From NCBI GenBank assembly GCA_016794925.1, contig JAEUIW010000011.1:50695-114694 (forward strand): 64,000 nucleotides of DNA. The letters are read 5' to 3'. The stretch is from Phycisphaerae bacterium. Lineage in GTDB: Bacteria; Planctomycetota; Phycisphaerae; Phycisphaerales; UBA1924. Of the stretch, positions 9,473 to 16,868 are shown in pieces. A program made the position numbers and the translations under genes. The notes below the pieces were generated by a model that worked only from the letters and a program-made list of their open reading frames with translations, did not search any database and had not been told where the DNA came from. Each line of letters begins with the position of its first letter. Position 1 is the first letter of the stretch.

Positions 9473-9898
9473 CTATTCAAACGACACCAGCGGCTCGATC
9501 TTCGCGAGCTTCGCGGGGCCGATGCCCGACACCGCATCAAGATCCGACATCGAGCGGAACGGCCCGTGCGCGCCGCGATGCTCAATGATCCGGCGCGCCA
9601 TGGCCGGGCCGATTCCCGGGAGCAATTCCAACTCGGCCGCCCCGGCCGTGTTGAGGTTCACCCGGCGTTCGAGCCCGCTCCGCCGCGGCGACCCTGCCTC
9701 GCCCCGCTCGTGCGCGGGCCCCGGGGTCGGACCGGCGAGCGAGCCCAGTGGTGATTCCACGGGCCGCCCGACCCGCGCGACGCCCGGCCGATCCGCGGTC
9801 ATGGACCACACCATGCCCCCGAGAGCACCGGCACCCAGCACCGCCACGGCAGCCCATTTCGCCGGTCCGCGCGTCCAGTCTGATCCGCTGCCCTGCAC
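9473..9898 (-). CDS. ComEA-like helix-hairpin-helix DNA-binding protein, membrane anchored
   Basis: Probably a small envelope DNA-binding protein of the ComEA class. The chosen GTG start gives 141 residues. One transmembrane helix (AAVAVLGAGALGGMVW, about 15-33) is followed by a Pro/Gly linker and a C-terminal pair of helix-hairpin-helix motifs: VNLNTAGAAELELLPGIGPAMARRI and SMSDLDAVSGIGPAKLAKI (split here for description). An upstream in-frame ATG at 10024 would overlap the neighbouring gene by almost 100 bases, so it was not used. ComEA proteins bind incoming DNA in natural transformation, but similar HhH proteins also occur without competence systems. No other com gene is in the window. 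Confidence 0.8.
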   Translation of the reverse strand: MQGSGSDWTRGPAKWAAVAVLGAGALGGMVWSMTADRPGVARVGRPVESPLGSLAGPTPGPAHERGEAGSPRRSGLERRVNLNTAGAAELELLPGIGPAMARRIIEHRGAHGPFRSMSDLDAVSGIGPAKLAKIEPLVSFE

Positions 9899-9927
9899 GG
9901 GCCAAGTGTACCGCGACGCGCCCGCGC

Positions 9928-10620
9928 TCAGAACGGGATCACGATCGCCACGTACGGCATGATCGAGTCCCGCGCCGGGTTGCGCTCGTCGCCGCTGATG
10001 CGGCCGTTGGAGATGTGCGCCCAACGGACGCCCACCTGCAGACGGTTCTCGCCCTCGCCCAGCCGCGTGGTGAAGCCCACGCCCGCCCCCGGCGTAAAGT
10101 TGAACCCCGTGCCGCGGTCGGGCACGTTGTCGAACGCGAACAGCAGCCCGATTCCCACGTCGGCGTAGACCGTCCAGTCATGGTTCTCGGCGGCCCAGAA
10201 GTGCCAGCGGAAGAAAAAGTCGGGGTTGATGCCCCCGGTGTCGTCCCCCTTCTGGTCGAAGTACCAGCCGTTGAGGTTGACCTCGAACTGCACATCGTCA
10301 GCGAGGAACCACGAGATCCCGGCTCGCGCGTTGTACGAGTTGTTGCTCTTGAAGTCGTTCCCGTACCCGACCCCGAACGACAGCCACTGCCCGCCCGCGA
10401 TCCCGAACGGCGTTCGCGCCCCGGGGGGCGCCTCGCGCCCTTGATCCGCCGCGGCGGCCCGTTCGGCCCGCGCCTGCGCCACGTACGACTCGGACAGGTC
10501 GAGCGCCAACGGCGCGGGCTCGTCGGCACCCGCCGCGGACGCGCCCGCCCACGCGGCCACCAGCCCGACGGCGAGCACACGCGCCAACGGCGAACCACAC
10601 CAAGGAGGGCGTCTCTTCAT
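9928..10620 (-). CDS. PagL-like acyloxyacyl hydrolase / lipid A deacylase family outer-membrane protein
   Basis: Predicted 230-residue outer-membrane beta-barrel. Its family (PagL) removes the 3-O acyl chain of lipid A. MKRRPPW begins a signal peptide with a hydrophobic core (LARVLAVGLVAAWAGASAAG) ending near ADEP. The barrel part has alternating strands and the PagL-type active-site motif WAHISNG, with His202 and Ser204 matching the catalytic His-x-Ser. The chain ends in IPF, a barrel C-terminal signature. The third catalytic residue is not certain; Glu212 is a candidate. The start lies only 34 bases from the divergent slyX start. An alternative reading is a generic OmpW-like barrel, less likely given HxSN. 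Confidence 0.75.
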   Translation of the reverse strand: MKRRPPWCGSPLARVLAVGLVAAWAGASAAGADEPAPLALDLSESYVAQARAERAAAADQGREAPPGARTPFGIAGGQWLSFGVGYGNDFKSNNSYNARAGISWFLADDVQFEVNLNGWYFDQKGDDTGGINPDFFFRWHFWAAENHDWTVYADVGIGLLFAFDNVPDRGTGFNFTPGAGVGFTTRLGEGENRLQVGVRWAHISNGRISGDERNPARDSIMPYVAIVIPF

Positions 10621-10654
10621 ACCCTTGAGCGTAACCGAACCGGGAGCCCACGTC

Positions 10655-10882
10655 ATGGCCGAATCCGAGGCGGGAAAACTCGTGGACCGGCTGGTGAAGC
10701 TGGAGGAGCACGCCGGCTTCCAGGAGCGGCTGGTCGAGCAGCTCTCTGAAGAAATTCGCGGCCTGGGCGAGCGGCTGCGGAGCCTGGAGCGACGGCTGGC
10801 CCAGACGGAGCAGCGCCAGCAGAGCCTCTCGGAACGAATCGTCAAGCCCGCCGCGGCCGACGCCGACCCGGAAGACGAGTAA
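10655..10882 (+). CDS. slyX: SlyX family coiled-coil protein
   Basis: Short 75-residue protein of unknown biochemical role. The family pattern is visible as LVDRLVKLEEHAGFQERLVEQL followed by a heptad-rich helix to about residue 60 and an acidic tail. The characteristic FQE sits at about residues 21-23 of the shortened form. The ATG at 10655 follows GGGAG by eight bases. An upstream in-frame start at 10625 would run to within a few bases of the divergent PagL-like start and was not preferred. The gene converges on gpmI with a 33-base gap. SlyX proteins are recognised by sequence only, so no function is claimed. Confidence 0.75.
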   Translation: MAESEAGKLVDRLVKLEEHAGFQERLVEQLSEEIRGLGERLRSLERRLAQTEQRQQSLSERIVKPAAADADPEDE

Positions 10883-10915
10883 GACCCTTCCCGCCGTGCC
10901 GGCGAACCGCCGCGG

Positions 10916-12814
10916 TCACGCCAGCAAGCTCACCCCGGTCATCTCGGGCGGCTGGGGCAGCCCCATCATCGCCAGCGCGGTGGGAGCGATGTCGGCCAGC
11001 CTGCCGCGCCGCGCCCGGACCTCGGGCCGGAACCACCCCGACGCGTCGGCATCGCCCCGCAGCCGCGCGCCGCGGAACCGCGGGCCCACGACGAACAGCG
11101 GCACGTCGTACACCGTGTGCGCGGTGTGCGGCGCGTCGGTGGCGGGATCGAACATCTGCTCGCAGTTGCCGTGGTCGGCGGTGATGATCAGCGCGCCGCC
11201 GGCGGCCAGCGTCGCGTCCATGATCGCGCCCACGCCCGCGTCCACGGCCGCGCACGCCTTGACCGCGGCCTCGAGGTTCCCCGTGTGCCCCACCATGTCG
11301 CCGTTGGCGAAGTTGACGATGAGAACGTCCGCGCGGCCCCCGACCGCGAGCCGCTTCAAGACCGCGGCCGTGACCGCCCCGGCAGCCATCTCGGGCTTCA
11401 TGTCGTACGTCGCGACCCTTGGGCTCTGGGGGTTCTCGCGGGATTCGCCGGGGAACGGCTCGTCGCGATAATCGTTGAAGAAGAACGTGACGTGCGGGTA
11501 CTTCTCCGTCTCCGCGCAGCGGAACTGCCGCAGGCCCAGCGACGCGAGCACCTCGCCCCCGATGTTCTTCATCCTGGGCGGCCGGGGGAACGCGACCCCC
11601 TGCACATGCGGCAGCAGCTTCTCCCAGTACTCGGTCATGATGGTGTAATGAAGGTTGAGTTTCTTCCCACGGTCGAAGCCGACCCTGCCCGAGTCGGGGC
11701 TGGGCTTGACCTTCGCCCACTCCGCGTCGGGGAAGCAGAACGCGGCGGAGAGTTCCCGCGGGCGGTCGCCCCGGTAGTTGAAGAAGATCACGCTGTCCCC
11801 GGGACGCACGCGGCTCATCGCCACGTCCTTGGGCGTCTGCGCGACGATGCGGGGGAGCAGGAACTCGTCGCCGGCCATGCTGCTCGTGCGCGTGGGCTCG
11901 TCGGTCTGGGCGTAGGCGTCGGGGTCCTTGTAGTAGTCCCCGATCGCTTTCGCGGCCGTCTCGAAGACCGGGGCGAGGGCGATGCCGCCGGTGACGTGGT
12001 CGAGGTCGCCGTCTTCGTCCTCTTCGGGCGGGAGCCACGGGGCGAGTGCGGCCCAGCGCCCGCAGTCGACTGGATCGTCGAAGCCGACGTGGAGCCCGTG
12101 CCCGGTGAGGAGGGAGTAGGCCATCGCGACCCGCTCCCAGCGGTGGTCGCGGTCCATCGCGTAGTAACGCCCGACGACGCTGGCGATGCGCCCGATCCCG
12201 ATCTTCGCGCACGCGCGGCCGACCCGCTGGGCGTACGTCCTGCCCGTGAAGGGCCCGGTGTCGCGCCCGTCGGTGAAGAGGTGGATGAAGACGCGGTTCT
12301 TTGGCGCGCCGAGTTTCTTGGCGGCCCGGAGGATCGCGTACAGGTGCTCGAGTTGGCCGTGCACCCCGGCGTCGGAGTTGATGCCCAGCAGGTGCAGCGC
12401 CCGCCCGCGCTTCGCGGCCTTGGGCCACGGACCGAGTGGAGCGGCGCCGGACTTGATCCGCTGGATCGCGTTCTTGAGCGCGGCGTTGGTGTGGAGCCCG
12501 GCCTCGCAGGCCTTGGTCATCACCAGCGACTCCTGCGGCACGATGCGCCCCGCGCCGATGTTCTGGTGCCCCACCTCGCTGTTGCCCATCGTGCCCCCGG
12601 GCAGCCCCACGTCCTCGCCGCTGGTCTTGATGAGCGTCCGCGGCCACTCACGCCGCAGCCGGTCGTCCACCGGCAGCAGCCCGCGCCCCCGCGCCACCTC
12701 CACCGCGTTGAACGACGCGTGCGACGGGTTGGGGTTCTCGCCCCAGCCATCACGGATGATGAGCACCAGGGGAGACACGCGCGGACGGGCCGAGGGGGTG
12801 ACGCGGGCAGGCAT
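10916..12814 (-). CDS. gpmI: 2,3-bisphosphoglycerate-independent phosphoglycerate mutase
   Basis: Interconverts 3- and 2-phosphoglycerate in glycolysis and gluconeogenesis, using two Mn ions and a phosphoserine intermediate. All key residues are visible: Asp22 in RDGWGEN, the nucleophile Ser79 in MGNSEVGH, the substrate region FTDGRDT and GRYYAMDRD, then ANGDMVGHTGN, ITADHGNCEQ and AHTVYD near the C-terminus for metal binding. MPARVTPSAR is chosen as the start. An open frame continues far upstream but overlaps the neighbouring gene. At 632 residues it exceeds the usual 510-550, because of extra segments around the EEDEDGDLD and TRTSSMAGDE regions in the middle. Activity is still expected. Confidence 0.95.
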   Translation of the reverse strand: MPARVTPSARPRVSPLVLIIRDGWGENPNPSHASFNAVEVARGRGLLPVDDRLRREWPRTLIKTSGEDVGLPGGTMGNSEVGHQNIGAGRIVPQESLVMTKACEAGLHTNAALKNAIQRIKSGAAPLGPWPKAAKRGRALHLLGINSDAGVHGQLEHLYAILRAAKKLGAPKNRVFIHLFTDGRDTGPFTGRTYAQRVGRACAKIGIGRIASVVGRYYAMDRDHRWERVAMAYSLLTGHGLHVGFDDPVDCGRWAALAPWLPPEEDEDGDLDHVTGGIALAPVFETAAKAIGDYYKDPDAYAQTDEPTRTSSMAGDEFLLPRIVAQTPKDVAMSRVRPGDSVIFFNYRGDRPRELSAAFCFPDAEWAKVKPSPDSGRVGFDRGKKLNLHYTIMTEYWEKLLPHVQGVAFPRPPRMKNIGGEVLASLGLRQFRCAETEKYPHVTFFFNDYRDEPFPGESRENPQSPRVATYDMKPEMAAGAVTAAVLKRLAVGGRADVLIVNFANGDMVGHTGNLEAAVKACAAVDAGVGAIMDATLAAGGALIITADHGNCEQMFDPATDAPHTAHTVYDVPLFVVGPRFRGARLRGDADASGWFRPEVRARRGRLADIAPTALAMMGLPQPPEMTGVSLLA

Positions 12815-12843
12815 GCCCGGCAGTGTACCGCCGCCGCGCCCCT

Positions 12844-14517
12844 TCACGGCATCGGCGGCTTCTTCTCGCGCAGCGCCGCCCGGATCTCCATCATCCGCCG
12901 CGCCGCCGGCTTGGGCTGACCCTGCGCGTTGAGCAGGCCGCCCCCGGCCATCTCGCCCTCCTTGTCCGCGTCGCAGAGGTCCTGCCAGCACATCGACTGC
13001 ACGAACGGTTTGCCCAGCACCACCGCCGCGGCGTGCCGCAGCCACCGCTCCTGCGCCGCCTCGCACCACGGCTCGCGCCAGTACCCCGGCTCCCGCATCG
13101 CGCCCGGGCCCAGGGCCTCGGCGTCCGGGGGCGTGCTGGGCGCGCCCATGGCCGTTACGGCCAGCGGCTTGTCGAGCGCGCCGAAGCGATCCAGCAGCGT
13201 CGAGATCGACAGCAGATCCCGCGTCGAACGCCCCGGCTCGGCGTGCCCCATCTGCAACCGGACCGCCAGCGCGTCGATGGGCACCCCCGCCTGGTTGATC
13301 ATCTCCGCGTACAACGACGGCGGGATCGAACGCGTGTGGTCCGCGTAGTACTCCCCCCACGGACGCGCGATCTCGATCTGGATCTTCGCCTTCGGGTGCA
13401 GCTTCCGAACCAGCAGCACGCTCGTCCGCGTCAGGTCCATCACCTGCTCGAAGCTGAACATGAAGTTCGTGTTCACGTGCAGCCCCGACGCGATCGTCCA
13501 CGTCTGCACCGTCTTGCGGTACCGCGTCACCACGTTCTTCACGTGCTCGTACACCAGGTCCCGCAGCGTCTCGTAGTCGTGCTCCCAGATGTACAGCCAC
13601 TCCGGCACGCACCGCGGACGGAAATCGATCACCGGGCCCGCCACCACCGGCAGCTTCGCCTGCAGCACCGCCCACTCGATCCACCGGTCCGTCTTCGCGA
13701 ACGAGTACTTCCCCTCGCTCGGCTCCAGGTCGATCCAACGCATCGGCAGGCACACGAAATCCGACGCCGCCTGCACCGCCTGCTGCAGCATCGGCGCGAA
13801 CGCGTTGGGGCTGACCGCGCACCCCACCGCCGGCGTGTCCGACAGGATCACCCCGACCGTCCCCAGCGCCGCGGCCCGCGACGCCTTCGTCTCGTGGTCC
13901 GTCAACGCGTTCGCCGGCGGCGCGAGCGTCTCCGCCAGCGCCGCAAGCTCGCCGCTCACCCGACGCCCGTACTGCACCCGCCCCTGCGACAACGCCAGCG
14001 CCTCCCCCGCCTCCACCGCCAGCGACAACGCGTGACGCGACAACCGGTCCGCCTCCACCGAGTACCCCGCCAGCGACGCCGGGCCCGACGCCTCCACACG
14101 GTGCGCGCTCAACGCCTCCGTGAACGCGCCCCGCGCACGCTCGAACAGCGACATCGCCGGCGACTCCGACGACAGGTCCGACAACGCCCAGTCCTCCAGC
14201 TTGTTCAGGAACAGCATCAGCCGGTGACGCGCCAGTTCCAACGCCAGCAGGTACGGACGCTCCCGCGGCGGCAGCAGGCTCGTCCGCAGCGACAGCAGCC
14301 CGGGCGCCAGACCACCCGGCGATTCCGCGCTCGCGTCCACCTGGAACTGCACGCACAGCCCCGCCGACTCCGGCGAACGCTTCCGGCAACGGATCAGCCC
14401 GCCCTCGCACTCCAGGTCCGCCGGCAACGGGATCTCGTCCGGGCCGACCATGTACGCCTGGCGCAAGGGCCAGTCGAGCGCGGGTCCGTTGTTGTCCAGC
14501 ACGGCGAATGTGAACAT
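12844..14517 (-). CDS. GH10 xylanase-like protein without catalytic glutamates
   Basis: A 557-residue cytosolic-looking protein with no signal peptide. The C-terminal half resembles a glycoside hydrolase family 10 barrel: LPMRWIDLEPSEGKYSF near 265, the helix HVKNVVTRYRKTVQTW, and QSMCWQDLCD near 515. Where active xylanases have the acid/base glutamate (WDVVNE), this protein has WTIASG at about 337. The strand that normally carries the nucleophile (TELD) reads AVTAMGA at about 452. Both catalytic glutamates therefore appear absent. The N-terminal 230 residues are helical and not recognised. The start MFTFAVLDNN was chosen because longer frames overlap the divergent purC. A binding or structural role is possible; xylanase activity is doubtful. 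Confidence 0.7.
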   Translation of the reverse strand: MFTFAVLDNNGPALDWPLRQAYMVGPDEIPLPADLECEGGLIRCRKRSPESAGLCVQFQVDASAESPGGLAPGLLSLRTSLLPPRERPYLLALELARHRLMLFLNKLEDWALSDLSSESPAMSLFERARGAFTEALSAHRVEASGPASLAGYSVEADRLSRHALSLAVEAGEALALSQGRVQYGRRVSGELAALAETLAPPANALTDHETKASRAAALGTVGVILSDTPAVGCAVSPNAFAPMLQQAVQAASDFVCLPMRWIDLEPSEGKYSFAKTDRWIEWAVLQAKLPVVAGPVIDFRPRCVPEWLYIWEHDYETLRDLVYEHVKNVVTRYRKTVQTWTIASGLHVNTNFMFSFEQVMDLTRTSVLLVRKLHPKAKIQIEIARPWGEYYADHTRSIPPSLYAEMINQAGVPIDALAVRLQMGHAEPGRSTRDLLSISTLLDRFGALDKPLAVTAMGAPSTPPDAEALGPGAMREPGYWREPWCEAAQERWLRHAAAVVLGKPFVQSMCWQDLCDADKEGEMAGGGLLNAQGQPKPAARRMMEIRAALREKKPPMP

Positions 14518-14619
14518 GGTCGGCCAGGCGCGGGCGCGGGCCCGGAGCGGACACCAGAATAAGCACCCCGGGCCGAGCCCGCCAAGGCCCCGGCCCGCCC
14601 GCTCCCCGTACCATCTCCC

Positions 14620-15594
14620 GTGAACACGCCCCCGGACCACCAGGACGCTCCCCCCGCCGCGCCCGCGGGCTTCCGCCTGCTCCGGCGCGGCAAGGTCCGC
14701 GACGTCTACGAACTCCCCCCCGACCCGCGCCTCGGGCCACGCCTGCTCATCGTCGCGTCCGATCGCGTCAGCGCCTTCGACGTCGTCATGCCCACTCCCA
14801 TCCCCGACAAGGGCCGCCTGCTCACCTCCATCGCCGCGCACTGGTTCCGCTTCATCGAGTCCCGACGCATCGTCCAGACCCATCTTCTCTCCACCGACCT
14901 CGACGACCTCCCCGACGCCGGACGCGCCCTCTCCGAGCCCGAACGCGCGTTCCTCCAGGGCCGTTCCACCATCGCCCGCCGCGCCGAGGTCATCCCCATC
15001 GAGTGCGTCGTGCGCGGCTACCTCGAAGGCTCAGGATGGAAGGAGTACCAGTCCGCCGGCTCGGTCTGCGGCATCACCCTGCCGCGCGGGCTGCGCCAGT
15101 GCGACCGCCTGCCCGAGCCCATCTTCACCCCCGCCACCAAGGCGCCCTCGGGTCAGCACGACGAGAACATCTCTTTCGAGCGCGCCGCCGAGCTCGTCGG
15201 CCTCGAAACCATGGGGTTCCTCCGCGACGCCTCGCTCGCTGTCTACCGCGCCGCCGCCGCGTTCGCGCTCGAACGAGGAATCATCATCGCCGACACCAAG
15301 TTCGAATTCGGCGTGGAATCCTCCGCCGCCCAACGGGCCGGACGCGTCTGGACCCCGCCCATCCTCATCGACGAAGCCCTCACCCCCGACAGCTCACGCT
15401 TCTGGCCCGCCGACCAATACGCGCCCGGCCGGCCCCAGGCCAGCTTCGACAAGCAGTTCCTCCGCGAGCATCTCGAAGACCTCGTCGCCCGCGCCCGGTG
15501 GAACAAGTGCCCGCCCGGCCCCGCGCTCCCGCCCGAGGTGGTCCGCGGCACGCGCGAACGCTACGAGCAGGCCGCCCGCCGCCTGTGCGGCTGA
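14620..15594 (+). CDS. purC: Phosphoribosylaminoimidazole-succinocarboxamide synthase (SAICAR synthetase)
   Basis: Catalyses ATP-dependent joining of aspartate to CAIR in de novo purine synthesis. At 324 residues it matches the longer, eukaryote/actinobacterial-like PurC form. Diagnostic segments are GKVRDVYEL near 24, VASDRVSAFDVVMPTPIPDKG near 45-65 (nucleotide-binding part), VIPIECVVRGYLEGSGWKEY near 124-143, KAPSGQHDENISF near 168, and IADTKFEFG near 222. The start is GTG with no obvious Shine-Dalgarno sequence; N-terminal residues up to about 15 are Pro/Ala-rich and dispensable-looking. It is divergent from the GH10-like gene with a 102-base gap. Other pur genes are not in the window. 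Confidence 0.97.
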   Translation: MNTPPDHQDAPPAAPAGFRLLRRGKVRDVYELPPDPRLGPRLLIVASDRVSAFDVVMPTPIPDKGRLLTSIAAHWFRFIESRRIVQTHLLSTDLDDLPDAGRALSEPERAFLQGRSTIARRAEVIPIECVVRGYLEGSGWKEYQSAGSVCGITLPRGLRQCDRLPEPIFTPATKAPSGQHDENISFERAAELVGLETMGFLRDASLAVYRAAAAFALERGIIIADTKFEFGVESSAAQRAGRVWTPPILIDEALTPDSSRFWPADQYAPGRPQASFDKQFLREHLEDLVARARWNKCPPGPALPPEVVRGTRERYEQAARRLCG

Positions 15595-15606
15595 GCGCCG
15601 CCCCCC

Positions 15607-16071
15607 CTACGCCGCGCCCTTGAACAGCCGAGCCAGCAGCCCCCGGCCCGACCCCCGCGCGACCGCCCGCGCCTGGCTCTCCATCACCATCGCGCTCGCT
15701 TCCCCCAGCGACGACGCGATCCGCAGGTGCTTCACCGCGCCGCACGCACGCATGTCCGACTGGATCTTCGGCTGAACCTGGTACAGCACCAGCCGCCCGC
15801 CCGCCTTGGCGCACTTCCCGGAGATCTCCACCAGCGCCGCCAGGAACGACGACGTGATGTACTCCACGTCCCGCATGCACACCGCCAGCAGGCCCCGCGA
15901 AGACTGCACCATCCCCAGAAGTTCCTCACGCAGACGCATCGCCTGACGCTCCCGGATCGTGCTCGCCTCGATCGTGGCGATCGTCACCCGACCAACCTCG
16001 TGAATGTTAAAGAAATTCGACGTCACGGCCGCCGCGGCGTCCGTGGCCTCGTTGTAATTCGGCGCTTCCAT
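15607..16071 (-). CDS. STAS domain protein (anti-sigma factor antagonist type)
   Basis: A 154-residue single-domain protein. The STAS fold is supported by VGRVTIATIEASTI, then LLAVCMRDVEYITSSFLAALVEISGKC, where the Ser pair occupies the position phosphorylated in SpoIIAA-like proteins, and GRLVLYQVQPKIQSDM followed by IASSLGEA. Such proteins usually release anti-sigma factors or act in stressosome-type signalling. No cognate kinase or sigma factor is in view. MEAPNYNEA is taken as the start; upstream in-frame ATGs would add an Arg-rich non-homologous stretch. It converges tightly on purC (12 bases). The C-terminal tail GLLARLFKGAA is amphipathic. Confidence 0.8.
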   Translation of the reverse strand: MEAPNYNEATDAAAAVTSNFFNIHEVGRVTIATIEASTIRERQAMRLREELLGMVQSSRGLLAVCMRDVEYITSSFLAALVEISGKCAKAGGRLVLYQVQPKIQSDMRACGAVKHLRIASSLGEASAMVMESQARAVARGSGRGLLARLFKGAA

Positions 16072-16592
16072 GATGTTCGCACTCCTGAGGGAAGGAGGTT
16101 CGGCGCGGCGACGGAGGGATCGCGCCCGGGACACGCTCCCGCGGACGCGGACGCCGCGGCGTCGCCCAGCCGGAGGAGCCCGACCGAGCACGCCGTCACC
16201 AATGGGCGAAACACCGGCCCCGCCGACCATCGCAGGAGACAATTTTGATCCGGTCGGCTTCGTCTCGTGACGACCCTGCCGCCTGAGCAGGGTGTGTCAA
16301 ACCGCCGCCGCATCCCCGTTACAGGCGGTACCGCGACCTTGTCTGATGGCATGGGAAGGATGAAATCTCGGATGAATACCAAATTTTTATCGAACAAATT
16401 TTCCGTCCAGTCGTATCCTTCATTTGCAAGGCTGTACACGGAGGATCTCCACCCATTGCGATCCAGTCTCAATTGGCGTATACTCCCGGCGGTTGGATAA
16501 TTTACGATAAACAAATCCGAAATAATCACCCGAACCGACTGTTGTGCCAGAGAACCGATCGTGAGACCGATCCCTCGGAGCTGAATGTGACC
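16072..16592. other. Intergenic region between the STAS gene and feoA, with an AT-rich part
   Basis: About 520 bases without a convincing gene. The first 290 are GC-rich; 16370-16530 is strikingly AT-rich for this genome and holds the feoAB promoter and a possible operator. Open frames here (for example 16267-16500) have no family resemblance and were not called. Confidence 0.6.
16456..16484 (+). promoter_or_regulatory. Sigma70-type promoter of the feoAB operon
   Basis: TTGCGA (16456-16461), a 17-base spacer and TATACT (16479-16484; five of six consensus). The predicted start is near 16491, about 100 bases before feoA. An AT-rich segment with GATAAT (16496-16501) and GATAAA (16506-16511) lies right at the start site, where an iron-responsive repressor such as Fur would act. 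Match to the 19-bp Fur consensus is poor, so the operator is only a suggestion. Confidence 0.5.
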
Positions 16593-16856
16593 ATGCCCAG
16601 CCGGGAACCATGTCGATCGCCGGTCGCGCTGAGCCAGCTCCGGCCCGGGCAGCGGGGCGTGGTCTGCGGCTCGGCGCTCGACCCCGCCGACGCTTCCTTT
16701 CTTGAGGCGATGGGGCTCTGCTGCAACGCGGACATCCGCCTGTGCCGCGCCGGCGCGCCTTGCATTGTCGCCGTCACCACCGGCGGCGCGGGCACCTGCC
16801 GCATCGGTCTCTCCCGCCCCCTGGCCGAACGAATCATGGTCACACCCGCACCCTGA
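16593..16856 (+). CDS. feoA: FeoA family ferrous iron transport protein A
   Basis: An 87-residue SH3-like cytosolic partner of FeoB. The FeoA pattern is visible in ALSQLRPGQRGVV near the start, then FLEAMGLCCNADIRLC (usual form LxxMGLxPG..I) and the final strand GLSRPLAERIMV, which matches the typical end of FeoA (lR...A..I.V). The ATG at 16593 is used; an in-frame GTG at 16587 has GGAG six bases upstream and is equally possible. feoB follows after 12 bases, so both are on one transcript from the promoter near 16.47 kb. Unusually Cys-rich for FeoA (CGS, LCCN, RLC, PCI). Confidence 0.85.
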   Translation: MPSREPCRSPVALSQLRPGQRGVVCGSALDPADASFLEAMGLCCNADIRLCRAGAPCIVAVTTGGAGTCRIGLSRPLAERIMVTPAP

Positions 16857-16868
16857 CCCCGCGCGCCC

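Noticed and set aside
7385..9754. 789-codon plus-strand frame opposite mfd
   Set aside because: Antisense shadow; mfd motifs are complete on the minus strand.
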